The translations under genes were made by a program, and so were the position numbers. Below are positions 23,266-34,096 of a DNA stretch of 64,000 nt, one piece after another. The notes below the pieces were generated by a model. The model did no database searches and was not told the DNA's origin. It saw only the letters and a program-made list of their open reading frames with translations. Position 1 is the stretch's first letter. Each line of letters begins with the position of its first letter. The stretch is from Clytia hemisphaerica (Eukaryota; Cnidaria; Hydrozoa; Leptothecata; Clytiidae), in contig CACVBU010000784.1 of the NCBI GenBank assembly GCA_902728285.1, positions 1,618,293-1,682,292 of the forward strand. Reading direction: 5' to 3'.

Positions 23266-23267
23266 TA

Positions 23268-24014
23268 TTTGAATTGGTACAGAGAATGCTTGTAGAAATT
23301 TAATTTGCAATGTAATAATTCTTAATTTAGGTGTTTAGGTTAAACCCTTTACAGTTCAGTGGAAAAGTTTCGCTTTGTTGGTTCAGAATATTAAAAGGTA
23401 TACAACCAAAGTCACTCTGCAAAGTAGTGAAAAAACCTGGGTGCCAGTGCCATATTTTCTGAAGTAGAGTCTTCATTTAAAACTCCATTCTCAATTAAAA
23501 TACCCTAGGGGAAACAGTTATTTAGCAATAAATAAAAAAGTCGGAAAGTTTAATCATTTGATTCATAGAAACATTTATTACCTTTAATATTTACTCTCAA
23601 TTACATCCAACTAAAATTAATTATAAAAGATCATTTGGAGGCGTTAATAGTTTTAAATGTTCATTTTATGCATGAACATGTTAGTAACTGGTGAAATAAT
23701 GAAGCCTGGACTCGTTTACTTTTCACCTATAGCTTTAACAACATTTTTTCAACCAGTTCCTTTAAGGTCCATTTCACTGTGTCCTGAGCCAATGTTTTAT
23801 TCCAAAAATTTGATTACTCCAAAATGTTAGTTTTGCAAAGTCAATTGCTTGATCGAACATTAGATCAGATTTGATGTGCATTGTTTCTCTAACAGAGGGT
23901 ATAACAGTCCAAGTGATTGTTTGTTTTCTTTGAAGCTCAAGCAAAATTTGATCTAATCTAAGTTTAGCGCTCATGAATTCCTTCCTGCTTATTTCAGGTT
24001 TGTAATCAGAAGAT
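23268..24014. other. Upstream region and 5' UTR acceptor of the zinc-finger gene
   Basis: No coding exon was seen. A good acceptor (TTCCTGCTTATTTCAG ending at 23998) lies 16 bases before the zinc-finger ATG, so at least one non-coding 5' exon probably lies upstream. Confidence 0.5.
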
Positions 24015-27000
24015 ATGTTTCCTGTTGTCGGGAAAGAATCTGGCGAGAAGAAACCTAAGAAACGAAAACAGAGTGGTAAAATGCCCATGAAAACAATAGA
24101 AACTCTTTCCAAAATGGCCAAACAATCTGAGGATAACAACAGTATCTATGATAATGCTGAAAGCCCAAAGCCCCAGTTTGGAGGCATCAAACATATTAAA
24201 CTTCCAGAATTTCGGAAATCAACAGAAAAGGAAGATACAGAAGCAAGCTCTGTTTACATGCATGCTGGTCTGAAACTGGATGCATTTGATTGTTTTCATA
24301 AATCTTTGAATGAGTGTTTCTCTGGACGTAAAATGAGTGTCTCTGATGCTGCTTACATTTTGAAACAAATTTCACCAGCAATTATTATGAAAATTGTTAA
24401 AGAGAATACAGCTACTTCATCAAGTAAAACTTCACAGACAGAACTTGGTGATATAACAGAGACAGTTGATCTTGAAGGATCAGTCGATTTGGAGGTTAGT
24501 GAACTGACAAAGTTACAAAAAGATAATCAAAGAAATAGTTTCAGAAAACCAAAGAACATTTTAAAGCGTCCAGATGCATCACGTCCAACTCGAATGTTGT
24601 CACCTGGAAGCAATTCTTGCAGTCCAACATCAGCAGCTGTTCAAGCTCTCATAAGCATTAGTGCTCCATTGACTAATAAAACAGACACCACGACACAAAG
24701 TACAGGTGCAAAAGCTAAAACAAAACCAAGAAACACTAAAAAGGTTACTGTGACATTCCTTCCAGTTGCTAAGCCTCCCAAGGAGGTTCTTGAAAAGGTA
24801 TTTATGCCTGTTAAACCTGAGGCTGTTATTAAAAACTATAATCAAGTTAATAAAGCAGGATTAGGTAAACAACCTGAGGTAGAGGTGGCTGAAGTTATGT
24901 CTATTCAGAGAAAACAATTTAATGAAAATATTGTCACTCAAAGTGAAATTTCTCCACAGATGGGGTTATCCAGTGTATACAATCCGGCTATTTCAAAAAA
25001 TCTTACTTTAACTCAGTTGAAGTTGAATGAACACGCTTCATCCATTAAATCATCTATGAACTATAACATGTATAATCACAAGGAAAATAATGAGGATACG
25101 CTATCACAATTCAATTTGTTGCTAAATGCTCAAACATTACCAGTTGAAATGTCAAGCTTGTCATCACCGTACGGCCAGGTCCTTCATTCGTCTCCTATGC
25201 CAAATTCATCAATCACGCATCCAACTTACTCACAACAATTCTCAACCATTATGTCACAACCACAACAGAGCCAAGTTCAACCAACTATGATTCCACATCC
25301 AACTTGCCAGGAATCTCCTACCATTCCAATGCAAACAATGACTTCTCAAATGGCTTCGATGTCTCCACACCCCATGCAGCAGCAGTCACTTCAACCATCA
25401 CCTCACCATATGCAACAATCTCCACATAGTATCCAACCATCGCCACATCAAATTCAACCATCACCAGTACCTGATCATCAACAAGTTCAAATGCATGCTC
25501 AAATGGTTTCTCCAACACCAATGGCAATGAATCAAGATCGACAACAACCTAATCCAAATATGATGAGTCCTACATTGGCATCACACCATCAACACCAACA
25601 GCAAACCTATACAAATATGATGTCACATCATCTGAGAACCATCCTACCAAAGCCTTTTGAACCGGCTTCAACAAATGTTGTTGCTACAACCTCTAACAAT
25701 CCGATGAACACTAATGAGCAAATAGATCAATCAATGCGAACTGATGATCGATTCAATGTACATAATATCACCATATCTCCAAATCAAATGTTTGCCAAAA
25801 CTGATTTAAATCTCCCAGTATCTGTAACACAAAACCAGAAAATTACCATAATGGCGTCAAACCCTTCACTTGCAAACATTCAAGCATTAATGGGGAATAT
25901 TTCACAAGATCCCACTTTCCTTCAGCAGTTGGCTGAAGCGCAGCAGAAATCATTGATGACTAAAAATACAAAGTTACCTCAAGATGGGACTGCTCAGACA
26001 CAAGTAATAGCCTCTGGAACGAGCAACAGCAACAAGAGATTCAGCGACAGTGGTGGAGGTCAACTCGAGGTAGCCTCTGCTTTGCTGAGCATGGGAACGG
26101 GTAGTGACTCCACCACCTTAGACATGTCTGTTTTAACAGATGATGATAAAATGACATCATTAAACACTAATCTAGAAGATTTGATTGAAGAAAGTCTCCG
26201 AGGAGAGCAATCAAATGTTTCAATCGCTTTCAATGATAGCGGAGTGATAAAAATTGATGATGTGGAAATCGACCCTAATTTACATGTTCTGAAAAAAGGT
26301 GAGAGCTTGACATTACTCCCGACTTTTTTATATTCAAAATTTTAATCGTGTACATGTTTTTTTCTAATAAGCATTGCACTTGTAAGCATATCTAGGCTCA
26401 GATATGGGGAAAAATTAGGCATATGGCAAGTATTACTTGAGCCTACGAAAAAATTTTTTTTCCTGATTTTGGTTTTTTTTGCTGGAATTTTACGGATTTT
26501 CAGTATTTCCCTAAATTTTTGCTTTGGATATAAGCACCCCTCAAGCATTTTTTCAGCCTTATTAAGCTTTCGACCAAAGCATCTCTGAGCCTGTTTTCGG
26601 ATTTTTGTATGCTTATAAAAATAACATGGATGCTCTAAGACGTCACCATTCTCCAATCAGCTTGGATAATGAAGGTCAAATGAAGAATTAAATTACCAAT
26701 TACCGTTCAAGACCAGCTATGCCAAGGCCCTGAATCCGACAAAGATATTTTGTTAGAGTTCATTATCAACATCAAGCTCAAACTAATCGATGCTTTTAAA
26801 AATTATCCTCTAACATAAAAATCGAGGCATTTTGAATTACACTAGACCTTGCGGAGCTAATAAGTATTTCCTTTCGTTTATTTCCAGACAGTTTCACATG
26901 TGGAAAATGTAAACGTGTATTTACTACAATCATGTACTTGGCTCGTCACATTAAGCGTGTCTGTCCTGATATGTCTCAACGTAAATGGAAATGTAACAAG

Positions 27001-28378
27001 TGCTCCAAAGCCTTTAGACATCCTTTTGGTCTACAACAACATATGTTTGTTCACACCGGAGAACGCCCATACAAATGCTCCCATGCTAGTTGTACTAAAG
27101 CTTTCTACAGTACAAATGATTTAAGAAGACATGAACGAACTCATTCAGGTATGAGCTTCTTAAAGTAATATTCCATTTTTTTTACAAGGATTTGCAAATG
27201 AATACCAATATTTCGATTTTTCAGCGACCATATGTGCTTCTCAGAAACATAAAACCTTAGCCTCTATAACAATTTATGTTTAATTTTAGACTTTTAATCG
27301 GGCTTGCCTGGCACTTATGCGAGATTTATAACAGGTGTTTTGTTTAACAGGATTGTGTACTGTTCTGTGCTCAATTTAAGGTGGTGTCTTATTGAATGAG
27401 GTAGTTGGTGTTTCAAAAGCGTTTATTTTTCAAAGAAATTTAAATAGAAAAAAATAACTTTTCAAAATAAGTTTTTTGTAAAAAAATGGAAGGTGCCATC
27501 TACAATTAACCACAGAAGAGTACCAAGATACAGGTGCTCCAAAGTGTTGCGTACCGAAATACCCATATTTCTAAGATTTTGACCTTGATAGGGTCTGTTG
27601 ACACATCATTTTGGTCAACGAATTGTCGGGCCTCTTGATATTTTGTCTACTTTAGTTCTATTCATAGGTTAATCAGCAGGAATGATTTTCAAATCTTTAT
27701 ATTTTGTGACAGGTGAACGACCCTATGAGTGCCCAGAATGTCACAAACGTTTCTCAACCACGATCTCACTGAAAACACACTCTTATACGCATACTGGTGA
27801 ACGTCCGCACAGATGTCCACACTGCATAAAAACCTTTGCTACATCATCCAAACTGAGTCGACATGTTGTTACACATTCTGAAAAACGTCCTTTTCCTTGT
27901 GACCAATGTCCAAAGACTTTCAACAGATCAGGTAAGACCATGGTCGTTTTTAGTTTAAAATTCGTTTTTTTTCAAGATTTGTTGTACTCTTGTAACAGAC
28001 ACGACAAAAGAATTGTACTTGATTAGAGAATTACTTTTAGATCTCATCATCATTTAGAAATACCTTCCATCACCGTTGGATCTGCTTACTTAATCTCTTA
28101 ATCTCTAAATCCCGCTTACTTAATGTATTCGAACGCAAAGATTTTTCACCTGCATGGTCTCTTTTTCTCACTAGCCAAAGAATCATATGATATTTTGTAA
28201 CTCAGATGCTTTTGAACTTTCAGGTGATTTGCGAAAACACTACGAACAACATTCAGGAAAAACGCAGGAACTGGTACAATGTGACATGTGTAACAAGTCT
28301 TTCGCTACTTTGCAAGGTTTGATGCGTCATAAAGCTACCCATAATGCTCAACCACCGCTCATTAAAGAAATTCAATGA
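24015..28378 (+). CDS. C2H2 zinc-finger protein with long Gln/His/Pro/Met-rich N-terminal region
   Basis: Exons 24015-26298, 26888-27148, 27713-27931 and 28224-28378 join in frame (all phase 1, GT-AG) to 972 residues. An in-frame TAA at 24003 supports the start. Residues 12-18 (KKPKKRK) are a likely nuclear localisation signal. Residues about 400-560 are low-complexity, rich in Q, H, P, S and M (for example MQQSPHSIQPSPHQIQPSP), typical of a transcriptional activation or assembly region. Seven zinc fingers occupy about residues 764-963. The first is C2HC-like (CGKC ... RHIKRVC), the others are C2H2 and joined by TGERPY/TGERPH/SEKRPF linkers. Finger 6 is split by an intron after CDQCPKTFNRS and restored as GDLRKHYEQH. 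It is probably a sequence-specific DNA-binding nuclear protein. I do not recognise the orthologue, and nothing similar to the acidic 710-760 segment (DLIEESL, IKIDDVEIDP) comes to mind. Confidence 0.9.
26353..26628 (-). mobile_element. MITE copy 1, CATGTTTTTTTTATAAGCAT family
   Basis: It lies in the first intron of the zinc-finger gene, 55 bases after the donor. It is the reverse complement of copy 2 at 38297-38563. The right end has lost its flanking TA (reads GA). One strand keeps an open frame of about 90 codons that is also open in copy 2. Confidence 0.85.
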
Positions 28379-29002
28379 AGCAAAAAGAATAGTTTTGTTC
28401 TTTACCATAGATGAGGATTTCATGATAGTTTAGAAAAAGAATTTCTGAGTCGAGAAAAACTTCCTATAATCCTTTCTGCACTTGTTTGAAAAAGGAATCA
28501 AAATCTTAATGGACCAGAATGGACGGCTTAAAAAAGCTTTATAAACTTGCTTGGGAAAAATTGAGAAAATATCGTAGTTATTTTCAAAATGATACGAATG
28601 TTTTATGTCCAATATGGAAAATTTGTTGTTTTATTTTATTTTTTTTATTACAATACAAGATTTAAAAAGATATATTTAAACTGTAAATAAGGTAACATAG
28701 TATTATTTTGTAAAAAATGACAAAATTATTAATTATGATATTATTATATACTAAAATTATGATAAAAACAAAAAGAAATCAATACTAAATGAATATATGG
28801 ATACAAAACTCTGACAATAACCTTTTAACCCCTTACGGAAACAAAATCACCTTAGTGGATAGTTTTAATTTAAATCTCCTCTATTTAGCTTCAGATACCC
28901 ATAAACACAAATGATAAATTCTTTCTCAAAAAGACTGAATGTCGTTATTTTCCCTGGATTATTCGTTGGACGCTTATACAACACTCAGCTATATCAACTT
29001 AT
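28379..29002. other. Convergent 3' intergenic region
   Basis: This separates the zinc-finger stop codon from the SQSTM1 polyadenylation signal and holds the zinc-finger 3' UTR. It is strongly AT-rich with no exon. Confidence 0.5.
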
Positions 29003-29008
29003 TTTATT
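29003..29008 (-). terminator. Candidate polyadenylation signal of SQSTM1
   Basis: TTTATT on the plus strand reads AATAAA on the minus strand, 123-128 bases past the SQSTM1 stop codon. Confidence 0.5.
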
Positions 29009-29130
29009 ATTGTTGACAATAAAAATGTTTCATGTTTTATAGCACAAAACAAAAATATATTACCAAACAATAAAGGATTAATATTCAACATTACAATACA
29101 ATAATCGACTTGGTTTCATTTCGTGGTTTC

Positions 29131-31176
29131 TTAACAAGAAGGATTTAATGCTTCAAGGACACGATCGATGCTCAAGTCTTTGGAGACCAACAACTGTGAA
29201 AGCCATCCACCATCATTGTCGAATCCCATGGCAAACATTTTGTCCAACGCTTTATTCAGATTCTTTTGGTATCGTTCTTCTTCTGTAAGTTGTGGTTCTT
29301 CATTTGTTTTATCAACGAAAACAAACTCATCTGGTTTTCGTGGCTCTTCGTCATCCTAAAATGATAAGAATTTTAAACAGTGTTAAGTTTTGCATGATTC
29401 AATGGGGCGATGGTGTTCAATTTCGATTTAAGAAATTCCCGTTTTGTTCAATTTTGAAGACAACTTTTTCTTGAGGTGCGAAAAAAATAACTTACCTTGT
29501 TATTTGAAGTATTTGAAGTAGATGATTGACTTGGTTGTTGGAAGTTGAACATTCCCTGCAACAATGTTTCCAAGCCTCCTTGTATATTTTGCTGTGTTTC
29601 ATTTGGAATGCCAAATTGCTCTGAGAAATGTTTCACCATATTCTCAAGCTCATGTTTGAATTCTGTATTTTCTTCTTTTGGTTTGGATGTTTGACTCGAT
29701 GTCTCAGTTGAGGTTTGTTTGGATTCTTCATCAACTTCAACTTCGTCTGAAATCTCAACCTTTTCTGGTTCTTGTTTTTGGTCCTCGTCATTGACTTCGA
29801 AGTCGACGTTTTGTTCGTCGGTTTTCTCTTCTGTTTGTTGTTGAACGTCTGTTTCCATTTCAGAAGATGCTGAGTCAGCTTCATTGGTGGAGGTTTTTGT
29901 TTCTGCTGATTTTGACTGAGTTGATTCCTCACGTGTAGAATTTTCTCTTGACAAGAAAGGTGTCAAGAAGTGCCTGACGAATTCTTCCTGTAGTCCAAAA
30001 GCGGATGCCAAGTTTGTGGCGAAATCTTGTTGCTCTTGTTGATCGCTACTTTTCTCATCGGCACATTTTTCACTGTTTTGTTGTTTCCTTTCTTCACACT
30101 GCTCCTTCAAGTCATCAGAGAAAGAAAAGAAGTAGCACTTGGCAACTTCGGGATCCAATCCAAAACAGCCAGCCAAATTTGCAACAGCTTCTCCAATTGA
30201 CTTCTCATCGGCTGAGTTTTGGGAGCATGATCTTTTGGCTTCAGGTTCTTGGGGTTTTTCTTCCTCGCCGCATCTTTTTCGTTGAGCTGGACCACACGAG
30301 TATGCAAACCCACCAAAAGGTGATCGACGACAAAACATTCCTGGGCCTCTCCATGGTCCACCAGGACCTCTCCATGGTCCAAATGGGCCACTAAAAGGAC
30401 CTCGTTGGTGACATCTTGGACCAAATCTAGGATGTCTTGGACGGCCACCAAATTCTCGTGGTGATTTGATAACCAACAATTCGTGGTTCGCTGGATGTGT
30501 GTTCTTTGATTCACAGCTGGAGCACAAATCAAAATCAAAACAAGTAGTACACTTGAATCGAATTCCTTGAATCTTGGAATCACAACCATCACAAACTACA
30601 CCAGGGTGCTCTTTTCCTTCGCCATCATTGGTTGATTTTTCTTGTTCATCTTTTTTCACTTTGACAAATAATTTGAGGCATCCATTTGATTCGAAGATTG
30701 AATCCCATGCACAAATCAATTCGTCATTTGATGAAATCGTCAAATAATCACCATCAGTATCTAAAGGAAAAAGATGTGATTTAGAAATCTTGCTCGTTCC
30801 TCGGTCACTCATTTCAAAACGAGTGATTTTGTGTAGGGTATCATTAGAGCCGCATATTAGAGCTCTCCAAATTTATACGACTTTTTCGAACTTTGAATTT
30901 TTAATGTACTCTTGCTTTAATTTGTCCGAAAAATAATCAATATAAATCAATTTTAAAACGAATAATAGATGGTCAAAACAAGTAATATTAACTCTGCTTA
31001 CCTTTCCAGTAAATCTCGAAATCTTTTCTCAGTAAACTTGGAAAAACTCGTCTGATTTTTGCTCCGAGATAATCAAAGTTTGAGGCGACGTCAGTCTCGA
31101 TGGTAAACTTTCTGATCTCTTTGGTGACTTGATTTTCGATGTAGTAAACTTTCACTTGATATCCATTTGAACTCAT
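29131..31176 (-). CDS. SQSTM1: Sequestosome-1 / p62 autophagy receptor
   Basis: Minus-strand exons 31176-31002, 30760-29496 and 29355-29131 join in frame to 554 residues (human p62 is 440). An in-frame TAG lies 18 bases before the ATG. A PB1 domain covers residues 1-95, with the basic KIRR face (about 40-43) and the acidic OPCA motif DTDGDYL (59-65), so head-to-tail filament assembly should be possible. A ZZ zinc finger follows, with C115/C118, C129/C132, C138/C141 and H147/H151. A Gly/Pro/Trp/Arg-rich segment (170-205) and a long acidic, Gln-rich linker lead to exon 3. Exon 3 carries a probable LC3-interacting motif DEFVFVD (489-495, core F491-x-x-V494) and a UBA domain with MGF at 523-525. 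p62 binds ubiquitinated cargo through UBA and LC3 through LIR, and delivers aggregates to autophagosomes. It converges with the zinc-finger gene. The extra length is in the linker. Confidence 0.96.
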
Positions 31177-31314
31177 CTTGATTTTGTTTGTCTAGTTGAT
31201 TCTTCAGATGATTTGATGTGAATTTGATTATTTTTTATTTCTTGCGTTGCTTCTTCACTTTGAGTAACTGCTAGTTGCTTGTTGAATTTAGTTTGAGATT
31301 GGAAGCACAGCCTC

Positions 31315-31321
31315 TTATATA
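31315..31321 (-). promoter_or_regulatory. TATA box of SQSTM1
   Basis: On the minus strand this reads TATATAA (in TATATAAGAGG), about 140 bases before the start codon. Confidence 0.6.
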
Positions 31322-31447
31322 TATTTTCATAGAATATTTGCTTCATCATGATGATTAAGGACAGAAGTCTCTAGAGTTCTTTTCTTCAATAGAAAACCCC
31401 AACTGCTCAAAGAAAACTATTCACCAAAATAGCCATATTTGTTTACA

Positions 31448-31460
31448 TTCTAGAATGTTT
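31448..31460. promoter_or_regulatory. Heat-shock element upstream of SQSTM1
   Basis: TTCTAGAATGTTT fits the HSF1 pattern TTCnnGAAnnTTC except for the final base. It lies about 130 bases upstream of the SQSTM1 TATA box. Weaker partial arrays lie nearer (GAATATTTGCTTC at 31332-31344; around AGAAGTCTCTAGAGTTC at 31363-31379). This suggests proteotoxic-stress induction, in keeping with p62 function. Confidence 0.5.
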
Positions 31461-31569
31461 TGATATTTAGAGCCGTGACATTTAGCATGTCTCGATATCC
31501 CCAGACAAAACAAAGAGATAATCGAGGCTCAAAAATGGCGGATCGAAATGACTCGAATTTTCTGGAATT

Positions 31570-31870
31570 GGGCCATTCCAGAAAAAAAAAATTACCCCCC
31601 AATGGACGACATGGAATTTCCGTAGCAAATTGCTTTCAAGAAAGTCTGGAATTTCCGTAACAAATTTACAAAATACCTATCAAAACATTGGAATTCCGTT
31701 ACTGTAACCTAAAAAAATCATGGAATTCCAATACTTTAATGCAAAATTAAGTAAAATTCATGGAATTCCGATACTTTCTCTTTAAAGTTTGCCTGGAATT
31801 CCGTGCCAAAATTTATTTAAAAAATTGATGTCATCCATTAGGGGGTAATTTTTTTTTTCTGGAATGGCCC
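31570..31870. mobile_element. MITE with GGGCCATTCCAG termini and 3-bp duplication
   Basis: The left end GGGCCATTCCAGAAAAAAAA then ATTACCCCC is matched by GGGGGTAAT then TTTTCTGGAATGGCCC at the right. ATT is duplicated at 31567-31569 and 31871-31873. The interior has several TGGAATTCCG words in both orientations. The layout is like the GGGCTCTTCCAG element at 43426-43688. Confidence 0.85.
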
Positions 31871-32133
31871 ATTATCCTCGGATTATTTACCCTCATTCGC
31901 CTTTTAGCCTACGAGGTAGAATTTATTTTTAGAATCTTCTTCAAACAAGCATCTATTTAGCGTGTGTCTTTTTCAAATGTTCCTATCTATTCCACGATTG
32001 TTCTAGAAAAAATGGGCAGAAATTAAGTCTCCTTTACTACGCCCTGTTTTCTAAGTTTTTTTTTACAACAAAATGGTTCAACATTTTTACCTGTAGGTTC
32101 CTTTTTCTGGTTCTTTCCTGGTTGCTTCAAAAT

Positions 32134-32205
32134 GCAGGACACAGGTCAGAGTTGACAGGTCAGCTTTAATTGCTGTAAAATACAAAGAAAACATTTGAAA
32201 AACAC
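32134..32205 (+). mobile_element. Truncated copy of the 9-bp-TSD element
   Basis: AGGTCAGAGTTGACAGGTCAGC and the following TGTAAAATACAAAGAAAA match positions about 6765-6830 of the element at 6716-7683. The outer heptamer repeats and the right half are missing. Confidence 0.75.
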
Positions 32206-32207
32206 TT

Positions 32208-32451
32208 ACCGTGAAGTCAGGTGACTTGCATCAGTGGAGCTGAGGGAAACTTGCATAGCCATCAAATGACTGACCGATGAAAGCAGCAAAATTTCAAAAA
32301 AAATGAGTTACGTAGCTTCGCTCGCAGCTCTACTCTACCATTTTTGTTTTGTTTTAACTTTGTATTTTAATGACTAGCCAGGTCATTCATTTTAGTAGGG
32401 CTATGGATGTTAGCCTCCACTGCACTTATGCAAGTTACCCGATCTCACGGT
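32208..32451. mobile_element. MITE copy, ACCGTGAGATTGGGTAACTT family
   Basis: The ends are inverted: CTTGCATCAGTGGAG near 32226 and the complement of CTCCACTGCACTTATGCAAG near 32416, closed by ACCGTGA/TCACGGT. The core (CGCTCGCAGCTCTACTCTACC, AATGACTAGCCAGGTCATT) matches the copy at 44359-44580. The left arm is more decayed. Confidence 0.8.
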
Positions 32452-32461
32452 ATAATGCAAT

Positions 32462-32735
32462 GGGCAATTCCAAAAGAAATTTGTTACCCCCCGTCAGACG
32501 ATGTACACCCTTTTTTTTATAAGAATATCTTCTATAAGAATATCAGGGTGAAAATTGGTCAAATCGTAAGAATACCCTAAGAATACCCTTTAGGCCAGTG
32601 TGGAATTGGTGCAAAGGCCACGCCGAAGGCGTAAAGACGATATTGAATTCCTACGCCGTAGGGGAAAATTTTTTAACGATGGAAAAATGAGAGCGCCGCA
32701 GGCGCGATTTTTTCAGCATGGGGGTTCCTAGGGTG
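32462..32735. repeat. Degenerate GGGCAATTCC-type element and GC-rich short palindromes
   Basis: It starts like the 31570 element (GGGCAATTCCAAAAG ... GTTACCCCCC), but no matching right end was found. Inside, ACGCCGAAGGCGT, CTACGCCGTAGG and GCGCCGCAGGCGC are three small palindromes spaced about 40-60 bases apart. Confidence 0.5.
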
Positions 32736-32985
32736 AATTTCACAGAATTTGATAAGAATACAGCATTTTGTATTTTATACCTAACCGAAGTCATTTAATT
32801 AACATAACCTCAAATTATATAGCAAATGATACGCTACTTTCCTCACCAGGTAGACTTTCACACCGCAAAAGGAACAAATCTTTGCAATGAGGAACGCACG
32901 TGTAAATGCTATCGCACGCGTGCAAGCGTCTGAACACAGATATAAAAAAGTCAGTTCTTTCGCAGAAAATTATGAGATCTGTTAT

Positions 32986-33386
32986 GGGACCATTCAAAAA
33001 GTACGTACGCTCAAAATCGGTAAAAATGACCACCTCCTCCCCCCTTGTACGCTCTCGTACGCTTTGGCATTACCCCCCCCTTTCGCGTACGTATGCTTTT
33101 GAAATGACCCCCTCCCCCCCCCTCAAAAAAAATTTAGATCGCATTAAAGAGTCTATACAAAGGTAAATTAGGGGATTTTGAGAAAAATTAAAATAAGTTC
33201 AACTTCTGTTTGTCTTTGTTGATGATATAATCAGAAGATCTAACCAAACTTTGACTGAAATTTCATTGTATTGAAAAATGTCAAAGTGACGTAACTTTCT
33301 ACCTGACCCCTCTCCCCCTTGTACGCTTTCGTACGCTTTTGGTAGTACCCTCCCCCTCAGAGCGTACGTACTTTTTGAATGGTCCC
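32986..33386. mobile_element. MITE with GGGACCATTCAAAAAGTACG termini and TAT duplication
   Basis: The left end GGGACCATTCAAAAAGTACG then TACGCTC is exactly complemented at the right (GAGCGTACGTACTTTTTGAA then TGGTCCC). TAT is duplicated at 32983-32985 and 33387-33389. The interior has C-runs and TTGTACGCTTTCGTACGCTT words in both halves. Confidence 0.9.
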
Positions 33387-33389
33387 TAT

Positions 33390-34096
33390 CGACACTCGGT
33401 AACTTTGACATGTCAATCAATCATGTACATCGATAAGTAATCGTACACGCTGGAAAAAGTCTCTAGAGAAAAACAACACAAAACAAAAATGGTGTCAATA
33501 TGTGAGCAGTGTCTGTGTAATTAAATTGTTAATTACTTCTTTAAATTATGTACTTTTAATATGCTGAAAATTTGAAGTCTTTCACTCAATCTGGCTGGGC
33601 TCTACAGGCCCTAAAAGAAGGTGTTAAACTCAAAAAGTGCAATATTTGCCTCGATTATTCAAGAATTGGGATAAATGTTGAGAAGAACTGTTAATAGTCC
33701 CTGGTAGACAAAATTGTTTCAGGAACAAAATTAAAACCCATGTGATCTATATATAAGCGTTTTTGAGCTTTTTCTTAAGTGTTTGGCTGAAATGCTCAAC
33801 ATTTGCTCATGGGTTGGATACACTATGGTTCTGCTCATCGGGTTGGTTTTTCACTATTACTATGAAATTGAAACCAGTGTGATGGGTAAATTTGACTATT
33901 GTCCAATATTGTCCTTTATCTCTATTTCAAAGTTATGGATATTTGGCCTAGTGTGCTGTTTAGAGACGATGATGATAACTCACTATTTATGAAAGTAAAC
34001 ACCAACAAATGGTACAATTTGGTAAAAATTTGCGGCAAATAATTTTCTTTTATTATTTCTAGATAGCTAATAATAATAAATAATAAAAAAATCACA
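33390..34096. other. Upstream region of EXOC6
   Basis: No TATA box in a convincing place and no other gene were seen. An in-frame TAG at 34064 precedes the EXOC6 start codon. Confidence 0.5.

Noticed and set aside
24015-24194. Minus-strand ORFs overlapping the zinc-finger first exon
   Set aside because: Antisense shadows of a long coding exon with no splice context or domain.
30005-30592. Plus- and minus-strand ORFs of 129 and 161 codons within SQSTM1 exon 2
   Set aside because: They are alternative frames of the p62 coding exon and show no known domain.
33783-33992. 69-codon hydrophobic plus-strand ORF upstream of EXOC6
   Set aside because: It starts at TTG rather than ATG, has no splice or promoter context, and its hydrophobicity fits AT-rich non-coding DNA.
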